Source: Tipula vernalis (Eukaryota; Arthropoda; Insecta; Diptera; Tipulidae). Taken from it: a stretch of DNA of 64,000 nt. Location: assembly GCA_958295665.1 (NCBI GenBank), contig OY282560.1:308741236-308805235 (forward strand), in the 5' to 3' direction. Position numbers and translations under genes: made by a program. Positions within the stretch are counted from its first letter, which is position 1; every line of letters begins with the position of its first letter. The notes beneath the pieces were generated by a model. That model ran no database searches and was not told the DNA's origin. It worked only from the letters and a program-made list of their open reading frames with translations. Shown here in pieces: positions 37,601 to 52,600 of this stretch.

Positions 37601-40600
37601 GTGATAGCTATTGACTTATTTCTTTAATTGGAACGTGTTTTTTACTACCAAACAGCGACACTAAAGGCTGATGATCTACCACTAGGACAAAAAAGGGACC
37701 AAACAAAAACTCATGGAACTTCTTCACCCCGAAAAGTTATTGCTAACGCCTCCTTATTGAGCTGGGAATAGTTATTTTTCGGCTGTCGATAAACTCGCAG
37801 AAGATATGGCCTAGATATTCCACTTTACGTCTAAAAAATAAACATTTATTTTCATTAATGTGAACGTTATATTTAGCAAGTTGTTGAAACACTGCTTTCA
37901 CATTGTGCTGACACTTTTTTTTTGATCTGTACCAGCTATCAGAATATCATCGAGATAACAAATAGTTTTTGGCAACTCCTGAAGAATTCTATCCATTATG
38001 TGCTGAAATATGATAGGTGCCCTTGAGATTCCATAAGTGAGCCGCGTTTATCTAAACAATTCCTGGTACGCACCGGCCAAATTCAAAACTGTAAAATAGT
38101 TGGTAAGGAGTAATGATGAAAATCAACCCACTTATTAACTGTCGCAATGGTTGCTTTTAAATGTTTCACTTGAAAACACAAAGGGATATTTCCTCTTTAG
38201 ACTCAACAAGTGGGGCTCCAAACATTCCTTGCCATCGCCAAGCTTTTATACTCCGTTACCAACCGTAGAAAACTCGCTAATCTTCTCGCGCCAAGTAGGC
38301 ATTAATTTATCTAACCATGGTCTACGTAAGAGAGGTACACGATGTTCTGCACGGAAAACAAAATTTCCAATTGTTGTTCCGTTACATGTTCCGTTGAATG
38401 TTTCACCATTTGCTACCGTTTATTTCCTTGAAATTCTGGTCAAGGACAACTTTGGAAATTTTTCACTAAAAACAGCCGAACTGATCACTGTAGTCGCCGC
38501 ACAACTTCGGATTGTGAGTGTCCGTTTTTATACCGTTAGCAAAGCTCAATGATTTAAAAAAATCCCCGCTTTCATCTTCCACTGCGTTAACCTTACGATT
38601 TTTTGGACACATTTCTTTTGCATGACCATACGTTTATAACACAAAAAACATTTCCATTTTCTCGCTGCGGACAAAATTTCCCGTGCGATCCATCACTCAA
38701 TTATTAATGAGCCAGTCGTCTACCTTTGAATTCATTAAGATTTTCCAAATTACCGACTTTTTGTTCCATACTGCTAGTTTTTCTCTAAATTCAGCTCTCA
38801 GTGCACATGATTTTATAGATCCGTAGATTTCGTCTTTTGATATACTTATGTAAATGGTAAACTGTGATAATTTATATCAACGGCTGGAAATGATTTAACA
38901 TCAATTTAATAGCGTAAGTACCAAAGTAAAATTATTGATTGGAATTTTATAAATTTACCTTTAAGGTCTGGTAAAATTTGATCTAAATTAAACTCTCGCA
39001 ATAAGTTTTTTAGTTGGAGTTCATCATTTTTAGTATTTAATTCAGTTGATACGGATTCTACGATTTCATTTGATAATCCAGATTCTACAGCCTTACCTTG
39101 CGATGTAAGTAACATTAATATTGCGGAAGCTTCTGATAACTGAAGCTTCTAAATAACTCCACCAACTATTAGTAAATTTGACATGATTTAGTATATAATA
39201 ACAATGGCGCACAAGTCAAAATATTAACAAAACTAAAGAAACCATCTGTCGTGTATAGCAAGTACTAATCGCATATAGCTTCTACGTTTGAGTTATACCT
39301 GTTATTAATTCAACTTGTATGTTAACTCAAAAAGGAAAATCAGTCTTGTTCTGATCTCGTTGTATATGCAGATTAATAATATCAATAAAATCATTTACGT
39401 GAATATTAAGGTTTTGTGTATTAATTATTTCTCTCGAGTCGACCACAATACCATCACAAATAATTACAAATTATTTTACCTTGCAATTTTCCAATTCACT
39501 GTCCACACAAATATTCACTATCTAAATTGTTTTATTTTTAGGTTTAATTTACAACTAATATTATTTACTAAACAAAGTGTCTGTTGCACTTAAAATAGCA
39601 CGAAAAAAATTGAGAATTACAAATTCCCATTAATAATTTTCACCGCTTATCTGATTACGAAAAATGTCACTTCACAGTTTTTACAATGAATAATGTCAGA
39701 GCCTTCTAGAGTATAGAGCCTTAATCAAAATGACGTATTTTTTAGAAGCTTTTTTAGTGGTATAACTTTTCACTGATTTCCATGTGAATCCATAGTAAAA
39801 ATGGTGTTTTTTAGCTTCAAGTTTTTCAATGAAAAAAGCAAAAATATTATAAAATGTTTATATAAAAGCTTTCTACAAATCTTTAACAACAATATACAAG
39901 AAGGTTATATTGTTATTAATAAAATTAAATTATTTCTAAAATATGTTTTTCGAATTTTCATATGAAAAATACATCAAAGTTGGCTCTGATGAATTAAAAT
40001 AATACTTGCTAAATTTATCTTTAGTTTTACTAGTGTACGTAAGATGTCTAAAATGTTTTAAGAAACATAGGAAAAAAAATGATTTAATCACAAAATTGTC
40101 AGACGTTCTTAATATTTTGTGAATTTGTTTTGCTTTTCCTGCAATTTTTGAACTTGAAATTTTCCCAGGTGGTAATTTTTGGTACGATTTTCTCAAATTT
40201 TTACGGCCATCATTGCCATCTATGTAATGTATATTGACTTAATGACCAAACGAATTATAGTAAGCTTTTATTTCAATTTGACCAGAATGCTGTTATGAAT
40301 TTTTTATTAAATTTTTGTTTGAATAAATCAATTATTACAAGAAAATGAAAACGACTTACTTAAACGACATTCATATATGTTGAAATTCAAACATTTACGA
40401 AAGTATTTTAGAAATCATAATTAAGAATTTGTAACGTTTTCATTTAAAAATTTGTCTTAGGAAAAAAAGTGATTTCGTTAGTTTCGTTAGTGTATTTTGC
40501 TATGAGAAGTTTGAATTTTTCCTCGGTTCTAATTCCCTTATAAAAGGGTTAGGACCGGAAGCCGAATCCAAGGATCCATGGTTGCTGTACATTTTATTCA

Positions 40601-43600
40601 ACAAATTGGATGACGAATCACAAAAATTATGGATGAGGTATACCATTATACAAGAGTTTCCAGCATTATAAAGCTTCTATGAATTTTTAGCTAATTGAGC
40701 ACATGCACTTGAGGGAATAAATACGAGTATGAGCAATAAGAGTTATTCAGTAAAACCAGTACCAACAGTTACCTCTGTCAAGGGATTTTAATTCCAATCA
40801 CAGTCGTCTGCAGTTAATTTGGCGAAAAATCATCCACAAAGCGATATTACCACCACTCATAATGTAAATGTAAACCAGGCACGAAACCTCGTCAACCAAA
40901 CACTTCTACCGACGGCAATAACAAAAATCAAAGATGGTTTTGGTGAATGGAAGCTATATGTCGTGCTCTGTTAGATTCTGGATAACAAGCGTCTTTTGTT
41001 AGTGAGTAACATCATGCCAACCGCAGTCACGTTAATTGAAATACCAAGCTTGCATAACATGAAGCATCTGACACAAGCTGACCCCACCTTCAACCAACCA
41101 AACTAAATTGAAGTGCTCTTAAATAGTGGCAGACTGATCGCGCAAAATACAGTGTTCGGGTGGGTTATTGCTGGTCCATCGTATGCAATCAAAAAGCAAT
41201 CACTGAATCTTAGCAGCTTACACTGTGAGGTAAATATTGAAAAATCATTGCAGAGATTCTGGGAAATAGTAGAAATCACACCACCGCAGTTGAATCGCCC
41301 AATTATTCAGATAAAGAGAAATGCTGTGAAGAACATTTTGAAAAGAACACAATACGAAGGATGGAAAATTTATGGTGAAACTTCCATTAAGTCGTTACCG
41401 GGAAAGCTGGAGAATACCACTCGCGGAGCATTAAGAATGAGGCAATGGAGAGAAAATTTGCGAAGAATACACAATTAAAATGGACTATCACAATTTCATG
41501 GAAGAATACTTGTCTCTTAACCATACGGAAGAGGTACCAATTGACGAAATAAACCAAACCAACATAGTTTATTATCTTTCCCATCATGGCGTTTTAAGAG
41601 AATCCAGCTCTACGACAAAACTAAGAGTAGTTTTCGACGCATCGTTCAAAGGATCTACTAAAACCTCGCTAAACGATATGTTGATGATCGGACCAACCGT
41701 AAACAAACCCCTTACGTTAATCCTAATACGATTCCGCCTTTATAGGATCGTGTTTACCGCGGATATTGAAAAAAATGTTCAGGCAAATTGTCTTACATCC
41801 AAATGATAGGGATTATCAGCGAATTGTGTGGCGAACTGAAAGAAGGCACCAACACATTATCGTCTCACGACCGTCACATACGGAAAGGCGTCGGCATCCT
41901 ACCTCGCTACAAAGACTCTACAAATGGTCGGGAATAGCGTAATGATGAATGAACCGATGATAGCACAGAAGATTTTGCACAATTTCTATGTAGACGAAGG
42001 TGACCAATCTTATCTTAAACTGCTCGGTATTCAATGGAATCCTATCAAAGACGAATTCCAGTATAAAGCCCTAGTCAACAAAGAATCAACCGGAACAAAG
42101 CGAGAGGTTTTATCTCAATCAGGATGGCTCGCATCGTGACCATCAAAATTTTGTACCAAAGCTTGTGGTTGTTAAACCTAGAATGGGATGATCCACTACC
42201 TGTCAATGAGCCCGAGCTATGGCAAAAAATAAAGGAGAATCTTCCAGAACTAGAGAAAATAAAAATTCCGAGTTGGTACAGAACCAGCGGGGAAAAGTTT
42301 GAGCTTCATGAATTTAGCGATGCTTCCGAGAAGGCTTAGTCTGTGGTTGTTTATTGCAGGTGCTTTGATGAAAATGGCAAAGTCAGAATCACCTTAATAA
42401 ATTCGAAAATAAAAATTGCTCCGATAAATCAAGTGTCCATTCCAAAACTTCAAATTGATCAAATCTATTAGAGAAGCCTTGGGAGTTCCTGAAGTCAAAA
42501 CAACAATATGGACCGATTCCAATATTGTCTTAGGATGGTTGTCATCTCCTCCAAGAAGATGGAAAACATTTATCGCAAGTCGCACTGCCAACATATTAAC
42601 AAAAACATCGATAGAATGTTGGAATCATGTCGATTCAAAGACTAATCCAGCAGATTGCGCCTCACGCGTATGATGCCATCAGATTTGGTTAGCTTTGATT
42701 TGTGGTGGCACGGCTCGGACTGGTTACGCGAACCTCGAGAAAAATGGTTAAATCGAAGTTTGACTGTTAATGAAAAAGGAAAACGTCGGGGTTAGCTGCA
42801 ATATCAAAACCTGACAATGACACATTAGGTCATCTGGTGTAACTAAATCTCTTCCTGTCAAAACATTATTCGAGTGCTTGCCTGGATCTACCGATACATC
42901 AAAATACTATTTGACAGAGTGAAATCTGGTGCTAAAATTCTCAGAGAATCCGAGCTGATAGTGGATGAACTAACACGGAGCCAAAGGAAACTTTATATCT
43001 GTCTGCAGAACGAATAATTCGCCATGAAAATCAGCGATATTAAATCGAGACACGAGCTATCGAAGAAAAGTAAAATTTGCAGCCTAAATCCATTCTTGGA
43101 TGAACAAGATTTATTGAGGGTCGGTGGTCGCATTGAAAATGCTGCTGCTGACTATGAAACTAAGCATCCATCTAACTAAACTGCTGATTAAAGGCCTTCA
43201 TATTAAACACCAGCATGCAGGAGCATCATTACTAATTAGTATTATTCGGCAGCGTTATTATTAAATTGCAGTAAGAACGTTAGAGAATTAATTAGGCGAT
43301 GTTATTATGCCAGTGATTTAATGCGAAGACAAATTATCAAATAATGGGTAATCTACCAATGGATTGGGTTCGTTACGAGAGTCCGTTTTAAAAACCGGTA
43401 TTGATTATGCGGAACCATTGCTGTGGAAATAAGGCATTTTATTTGTTCCCATCATCAACAACCAAATATAATCCAACATTATCGCGTCAACACATAGTAC
43501 AATACCAAACCTGGTTGCCGTCCTTGCCAAGAACATTACTTCAAAGGAGAACCTTATACCCAGCTATCCATAATAGAAACTACTCTAGTTTCTCTCCTGC

Positions 43601-46600
43601 CTTTATCAAGGAAGTTGGAAATCTGTTGAAGATCTTAGATTTAGCATAGCTGCAAGAATTACCGACAGTCACCAACCAGATATTATGTGCTGACTGAGTG
43701 AAACTGAGTGTTATACTTAGCCCTCCTATATACATACATACAGTGAGCAAGTTTCTGTTCAATCGTGCTCCTGCAATTGTGTCTACAAAGAACAATAGAG
43801 CTAGCCGATTATTGAATTACTTAACCTTGAGTATTTTCCAGAATTTGAGAAATTATTTGGCAAATTGGAACTCCTTTGCTAAACATCCGTCCCACTTTGA
43901 AATTAATCATCGGGGCTCGGGGAAGGTAAACAAATCGTGTCAACCTTATAGCAAACATTTTTGGGAACTGTACATTTGAAGGAGATGAGTTGCCCAAAAC
44001 CAAGTAAGAAACATAAATTAAATTTGAAATATTTAAATTTCCTATTTTGAATTTACATCAATTACATTAATTTTTGGGTAACTAAATTCAATTAATTGGT
44101 ATTAGATCTTGAATAACGTTGAATGCAAAAATACGCTCAACAGTCGATTTATATTCAAAGAAATTCGGCGTCTGCAAAAAATGAGACAATTAGAGAAAAA
44201 ACAATCCTCAAGTAAAACAAATTGAAACCCGGGAAATATCTTGTGAATTCAGGCGACTTATGTATTTAGCTGAGCATTTCTAAAGCGCAGCCACAACTAA
44301 TATATTGTATTTAAATAGTGGCGTAACTACAAATTTCGCCCCCCCCCCCCCAAAAAAAAACAATTATTCTTGGTCCCCTAAAAATGCTTCTTCTATACTC
44401 TATGAACAAGTATAGCTTTTATTTAAAAACGTATTTGTTCTTACTGTCGAGCCTCGCATTTCGAGAGTATGAAACAGTACGTGATTCAGTTCAGTGGCCT
44501 CACACAAAACGAAATTTCTTACAATCAACTAAATGCCCTGACGATTTTTAAATATGTCGATTTCGAGTATAACATGAAAAATAGCAAAAATGTCGAATTT
44601 TCAATGTAAGTATCTTGAATATTCTAGAAAGTTCTCAAAAATCGAATTATCCCTAAGTATGTAAAGCCAAGAGAAATCCTATACGCGCCGCTAATCACAG
44701 CCATGTAAAATGTAAATAACCTGGACATTCTTGAATAATTTCGAATAACCAAGGAAATTGGAGAAATATCGAAAAATCAACTAAATATAACCACCCTGCA
44801 AATTCCCACAACTCAAAGCTAAGCGCAGAACAAAATTCAAAGAATTCTAGATAGAAATGACGAAAAATTTGAGAAATCTAGAATAAACCGTGGAACAATC
44901 TCGATTAAGCCAGAAAAATTGGAATAATCTCTATATTATGTGAATCTCGATTGATCTCAAACAATTTCAATAATTCCGAAAAATCTGGATATTAATGAAT
45001 AATTTCATTCTTTGTTGGGTGGTTCAAAATGTCGACCTGTTCATTGTGTATATCCAAAGTGGAACGACGTGATAATAAAATGCAATGTAATGATTGTCGA
45101 AAAATTTTCCATGAAAACTGTATCTCAATTGAAAAATCTGATGTGAATTTAGTTAAATCTGGTAAAATAGTGTGGAAGTGTATTGAGTGCTACAAATCTA
45201 CTATCTAAAAACCACCTGACATAGCTAATAATGTAACAGCTAACAGCAACTCTGACCTTGTTATCGCTATGCTATTTATTCAATGAATTCAAAAATGAGT
45301 TTCATGGATATCATCAAAGCAACCTTGATTATACAAAGCTTTTATAAGCGAATTAGAACCGAGGAAAAATCCAAACTTTTCATAGTAAACCACACAAAAC
45401 ATATGGGAAATCACTTTTTTTCCTAAGACAAATTTTTAATGAAAACGTTACAAATTCTTAATTATGATTTCTAAAATACTTTCGTAAATGTTTGAATTTC
45501 AACATATATGAATGTCGTTTAAGTAAGTCATTTTCATTTTCTTGTAATAATTGATTTATTCAAACCAAAATTTAATAAACAATTTATAACAGCATTCTGG
45601 TCAAATTGAAATAAAAGCTTATGCTATGTGCCTCAGAAGACTTTTCAAACTAAACTTTTTAAATTTTGAAGCTTTCGCTATTTCCTCAAAGATGCTAGAT
45701 GAAAAGTCAATTTACGAGGTTACTTTTCGACGAATTTTCAATTTGTGTGACGTACTGTTTAAAACATGTAGTATCAGAGCCTTCTAGAGTATAGAGCCAT
45801 AATCTTAATGACGTATTTCTTAGATGCTTTTTTAGTGGTATAACTTTTCACTGATTTCCATAGGAATCCATAGTAAAAATGGTGATTTTTAACCTTCAAG
45901 TTTTTCAATGAAAAAAGCAAAAATATTATAAAATATTTATATAAAAGTTTTCTACATATATGTAGTATTCTTAAAGATATATCTTTAAGAACAATATACA
46001 AGAAGGTTATATTGTTATTAAGTAAATATTAATTGCAGAAATAAATAAAATGATGATGAGATGTCTAAAATGTTTTCAGAAAAATACGAAAAAAAATGAT
46101 TTAATCACAAAATTGTCAGACGTTCTTAATAGTTTGTGAATTTGTTTTGCTTTTCCTGCAATTTTAGAACTTGAAATTTCCCCAGGTGGTAATTTTTGGT
46201 ACGATTTTAACAAATTTTTACGGCCATCACTGCCATCTATGTAATGTATATTGACTTAATGACCAAACGTATCGTAGTAAGCTTTTATTTTAATTTGACC
46301 AGAATGCTGTTGTTATGAAATTTTTTTTATATGTTGCTTTAAATAAATTAATTATTACAAGAAAATGAAAACGATTTACTTAAACGACATTCATATATGT
46401 TGAAATTCAAACATTTATGAAAGTATTTCAGAAATCATAATTAAGAATTTGTAACGTTTTCATTTAAAAATTTGTCAGGAAAAAAGTGATTTCCCATATT
46501 ATGTTTTGTGTGTTTTATTACTAAGAAAAGTTCCGTTTTTTCCTCGTTTCTAATTCCCTTATAAAAGCTTCGTTTTTTAGACTATGGCTTTGTATAATCA

Positions 46601-49600
46601 AGGTTGCTTTGATGATATCCATGAAACTCATTTTTGAATTCATTGAATAGCTTAGCGATATCAAGGTCAGAGTTGCTTTTAGCTGTTACATTATTATATA
46701 GATAGTAGATTTGTCGCACTCAATACACTTCCACACTATTTTACCAGATTTAGCTAAATTCACATCAGATTTTTTAGTTGAGATACATTTTTCATGGACA
46801 ATTTTTCGACAATCATTACATTGCATTTTATTATCATGTCGTTCTACTTTGGATATTCACAATGAACAGGTCGACATTTTGAATGGCAAAAAAACAGTAA
46901 CTTTTATTTTTATATTTATTTTGATGTACGAGTAATTAAAAAGAGTTGTTGTTCACCCAACAAAGAATGAAATTATTCATTAATATCCAGATTTTTCTGA
47001 ATTTTGTTCTGCGCTTAGCTTTGAGTTGGTGGGAACTTGCAGGGTCATGTTTAGTTGATTTTTCGACATTTCTCCAAATTCCTAGGTTATTCGAATTATT
47101 CAAGAATGTCCAGGCTATTTACATTTTACATGGATTTTTCCTGGATACTTACGGATAATTCGATATTTGAGAACTTTCTAGAATATTCAAGATACCTACT
47201 TTGAAAGTTCGACATTTTTGCTATTTTTCATGTTATCATCGTCAGGACATTTAGTTGATTGTATGAAATTTCGTTTTGTGTGAGGCCACTGAACTGAATC
47301 ACGTACTGTTTCATATTCTCGAAATGCGAGGCTCGACAATAAGAACACATAAGTTTTTAAATAAAAGCTATACTTGTTCATAGGTAGAAGAAGCGTTTTT
47401 AGGGGACCAAGAAAATTTTTTTTTGAAGGGGAGTGGGCCAAAATTTGTAGTTACGCCACTATTTAAATACAATATAGTATAGTTGTGGCTACGCTTTAGA
47501 AATGCTCAGCTAAATACATACATAAGTCGCCTGAATTCACAAGATGTTTCCCGGGTTTCAATTTGTTTTACTTGAGTATTGTTTTTTTCTCTAATTGTCT
47601 CATTTTTTGCAGACGCCGAATTTCTTTGAATATAAATCGACGGTTGAGCGTATTTTTGCATTCAACGTTACTCAAGATCTAATACCAATTAATTGAATTT
47701 AGTTACCCAAAAATTAATGTAATTGATGTGCACCATAAGAAATCAAACATTGTAAATTCAAAATAGGAAATTTAAATATTTCGAATTTAGTTCATGTTAG
47801 AGTGGGCTTCTTACTTAGTTTTGGGCAGCTCATCTCCTTCAAATGTGTATGTAATCTCTATTATTCTTTGTAGACACAATTGTAGGAGCACGATTGAACA
47901 GAAACATGCTCACTGTATGTATATAGGAGGGCTAAGTATAACAGTCAGTTTTAATCAGTCAGCACGTAATACCTGGTTGGTGACTGTCGGTAATTCTTGC
48001 AGCTATGCTAAATCAAAGAACTTCAACAGATTTTCAACTTCCTTGAAAAAGGCAAGAGAGAAACTAGAGTAGTTTCTATTATGGATAGCTGGGTATAAGG
48101 TTCTCCTTTGAAGTAATTCTTCCAGGTTTGGTATTGTACTATGTGTTTACGCGATAATGGTGAACTGTATTTGGTTGTTGATGATGGGAACAAATAAAAT
48201 GCCTCATTTCCACAGCAATGGTTCCGCATAGTCAATACCGGTTTTTAAAAACGGACTCTCGTAAAGAACCCGATCCATTGGTAGAATACCCATTATTTGA
48301 TAATTTGTCTTCGCATTAAATCGCTGGCATCTATTACATCGCTTAATTTATTCTCTGACGATCTCACTGCAATTTATTACATGATAACGCTGCAGAATAA
48401 TATACTAATTAGTAATTAGTAAAGGTCTTTAATCAGCTGTTTAGTTAGATCGCAGTTCGGTAAAATTACTGGATCATAGTCAGCAGCAGCATTTTCAATG
48501 CGACCACCGATCCTCAATAAATCTTATTCATCCAAGAATGTATTTAGGCTGCGAATCTTACTTTTCTTCGATAGCACGTGTTTCGATTTAATGTCGCTGA
48601 TTTCGATAGCGAAGTACTCGTTCTGCAGCCAGATAAAAATTTTCCTTTGGCTCCTTGTTAGTTCATCCAGTGTCAGCTCGGATTCTTTGAGAATTTTAGC
48701 ACCAGATTTCACTCTATCAAATGGTATTTTGATGTATCGGTAGATCCAGGCAAGCACTCGAATAATTTTTTGACAGGAAGAGATTTAGTTGACCATGTGT
48801 CATTGTCAGGTTTTATATGTTGCAGCTAACACCGACGTTTTGCTTTTTCGCTCTTCTTTCGATAGCTCCTATTCATCAACAGTCAAACTTTGATTTGGCC
48901 ATATAACTCGAGGTTTGCGTAACCAATCCGGGCTGTGCCACCACAAATCAAAGCTAAGTAAATCTAATGACATGATTCCAATATTCTCTCGATGTTTTTG
49001 TTAATATGTTGTCAGGGCGATTTAGCGATTAATGTTTTCCATCTTCTTTGAGGAGATGACAACCATCCGAAGACAATATTGGAATCGGTCCATAATGTTG
49101 TTTGGACTTCAGGAACTCCCAAGACTTCTCTAATAGATTTGATCAATTTGGCTAATAACGCTGCAGCACACAGTTCAAGTTTTGGAATGGACACTTGATT
49201 TATTTGACACAAGCATTGCTAAATCCATGAAGCTCAAACTTTTCCCTGCTGTTTCAGTACCATCTCGGAATTTTTAATAATTAATCATCCCATTCAAGGT
49301 TTAACAACCACAAGCTTTGGAACAAAATTTTGATGTTCACGATGACTGGTGCGAGCCTTCCCCTCTCGCTTTGTTCCGGTTGATTCTTTGTTGACTAAGA
49401 CTTTATAGTGGAATTCGTGTTTGATAGGATTCCATTAAATACCGAGCAGTTTAAGATTAGATTGATCACCTTCTATATTTACCGGAATGTTCTCCTTGTT
49501 TTCTGGGGCAATTTTGTCTAGTAAGGGGCCGTAATTAGATGACCACTTCCGCAAATTAAATCCATATGATTTGAGAATAGCTGTGGCGAATTCTTGAATT

Positions 49601-52600
49601 TTGAATACTTCTTCCGTTGTGTGGCATCCCGACATAAATTCGTCTACATAGAAATCGTGCAAAATCTTCTGTGCTATCATCGGTTCATTCATCATTACGC
49701 TATTCCCGACCGTCTGTAGAGTATTTGTAGTAAGGTAGGGTGCCGATGGCTTTCCGTATGTGACGGTCGTGAGATGATAATTTGTCGGTGCCTTGATATG
49801 GAACTGGATTCTCTTAAGACACCATGATGGGGATGATAATAAACTCTGTTGGTTTGGTTTATTTCGTCAATTGGTACCTCTTCCATATGGTTAAGAGTCA
49901 AGTTTTCTTCCATGAAATTGTGGTAGTCCGTTTAAATTGTCTATTCTTCGCAAATTTTCTCTTCATTGCCTCTATTCTTCTTAATGCTCCACGAGTGGTA
50001 TTCTCCAGCTTTCCCAGAAATGACTTAAATGGAAGTTTCACCATAAACTTGCCATTCTCCATTCGTATTGTGTTCTTTTCAAAATGTTTTTCACTGCATT
50101 TCTCTTCATCTGAATAATTGGTCGATTTAACTGGAGGTGTGATTTCTTCTATTTCCCAGAATCTCTGCAATGATTTATCAATATTCACCTCACAGTGTAA
50201 GCTGCTGAGATTCAGGGATTACTTTTTGATTGCATACGATGTACCAGAAATAGCCCACCTGAACACTGTATTTTGCGCGATGAGTCTGCCACTATTTAAG
50301 AGCACATCAATTTGGTTTGGTTGGTTGAAGGTGGGATCAGCTAGTGTCAGATGCTCCATGTTATGCAAACTTGGTATTTCAATTAACGTGTCTGGTTGAC
50401 ATGATGTTACCTTTGATATAATTAGGCACTGTAGTTGCCAATTATATCGGTCGATACGAGATGATATGCTTACTGTCCCCTTTCCCTTGATTATTCCCGC
50501 AGTCGACTTACCAATCCCACTGATGCTGATACGTGCATTAGTTTGCGATAAATTTAATCGTTGCACTAGATCTTTACTCACAAAAGACGCTTGGGATCCG
50601 GAATCTAATACAGCACGACATAGCTTCCATTCACCAAAACCATCTTTGATTTTTATTATTGCCGTCGGTAGCAGTGTTTGGTTGATGAGGTTTCGTGCCT
50701 GGTTTGGCTGGAATGCTGGAAACTCTTGTCCAATGGTATGCCTCATCCATAATTGTTTTGTTTCGTTATCCAATTTGTTGAATAAAATGTACAGCAACCA
50801 TGGATCCTTGGATTCGGCTTCCGGTCCTAACGCTTTTAAACCGCGTGTGACCTCATCGGAAGTATCTAAGAGCTTTCTTACGGTTGAAGCATTTGCTTGG
50901 CGAATAGTAGGCTGGTAAACGAACTACCAGTTAGAATTAGCAGTCAAACTTTTTCTGTCATACCTTTGCATAGCTTCTGGAAAGCTTCTATTTAGTTTGC
51001 TTCTCTTACCCCAAATGTTTCAATAGATTGCTTGCTTCGCCTTTGAGTATCCCTTTCAAATATTGAAATTTTTGCGCTGCAGAAAGCGCCGGGTTCTCAT
51101 GTACCATGGTATTGAACAAATCGAAGAAGCTTTGCCACTCCTGATAATCACCAGAAAAAATTGAAACATTGACTCTCGATAATTTACTGTTGATTACTTG
51201 TGAGGTATTTACTATCGACTTATTCATTTGTTGAGTTTAGCTACCACGCGGTGATATTGTTCCTCAAACTCTTCTCCTTCCGATTTTTCATCCGGGTTTT
51301 CATTAAAGATTTGATCTTCAATGTCGGCAAAATTCTGCAAAAGCTCCTTCGCGCGACGTGCTCGCTCTCTTACTACATCTTCGCATGATTCTGCGTATAA
51401 CGTGACAGAATATTTTTCTATTCTCGTCGGCTGGCGCTTTAAAGTGCTTCTGCGTTTAATCAAGGCATCCATTTTGATTTTTTGTATTAACTTCGGATAC
51501 TTAACTCACTAACACGGTTTACTAAACTGTTTTGTCTTTGCGTGGGTTTTTTCGGCTCGTTTCCGCCTTGCTGCTGTTCTGATTTGCTTCTATATCCGGC
51601 TAAAGGATACTGAAGAATGGTGTGATGAAATATCAGGGTATTATGGGCGACATCCTGAAATTAATAATCCAGAACAGGTTGAAATAGGTGTCAGTACTAA
51701 ACTAGCTATAAAAAGGGGCATCGAATGTATTCGTCCAACTAGTCTGGGGAATAACTGATCGAAATCTAAACAAAATTTTAAGAGATCGAGATAACAAAAT
51801 TCATTAAATCTCCGCCTAATTTTGAAACTGTCCGGAAGCTTCTATGCCATTTTCATTTATTAAATTTATTCATTTCAGGAATGCCCACCTACCTGTACGG
51901 GCTGCATTAGTTGCCAAGGTGCTTCAGCTTTACCAATTACCGATTTACATAGCACAGATTTTGATTGTGGAAGTTGCCTTGATCACAACGGTATTCTTAA
52001 GTAAGTATCTTGGAAATGTTTTCCTTTAACAACTAATCTTAAAACAAATTTGTTTTCCCCCTCTAAATTTTTAGTTCCTCACAAAGCGGTACACATTCTA
52101 ATTTAAGTAGTAATTATTGGACAGACGATATGAATGGATTTCCGGGTCTACCTCCCATAGATTTAGAGCCACTACCAAGTTTATTTCCATTTTCACCAAA
52201 CGGATCGTTCAAGTAAGTATATTCAATTCAATCATAAATTAAAAATAAAAAAAATAAAATTTTAAATTCCGTTTTAGGCCCGAAAGGCCAACCCATGATA
52301 TGGCCGATGTCCTTCTATCATTAAAACATGCTGTCTTAAAACCAAATTGTGATCCACAATTAACACAAAATTCGCAACAAACAAATAGTTATAATACACC
52401 ACAAGCATCATTATCGTATACCGTTCATCCCCAAATGCTAGTCTCACCAAATAACCAGTCACAAAATCAAAATGGAACGTATGGTGGCGCCTCGAATTAC
52501 TATGAACCGCATTGTAATCAGCACGCCCCATCGCTTTACCCCAGTATGAGTGTAAATGTTAGTATGAATATGACAATGCATGGTTATGGCACCGATCCAA

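Noticed and set aside
40547..50839. Palindrome as an assembly artefact
   Set aside because: The arms differ by many substitutions and by different large deletions, which a mis-assembled copy of the same reads would not show.
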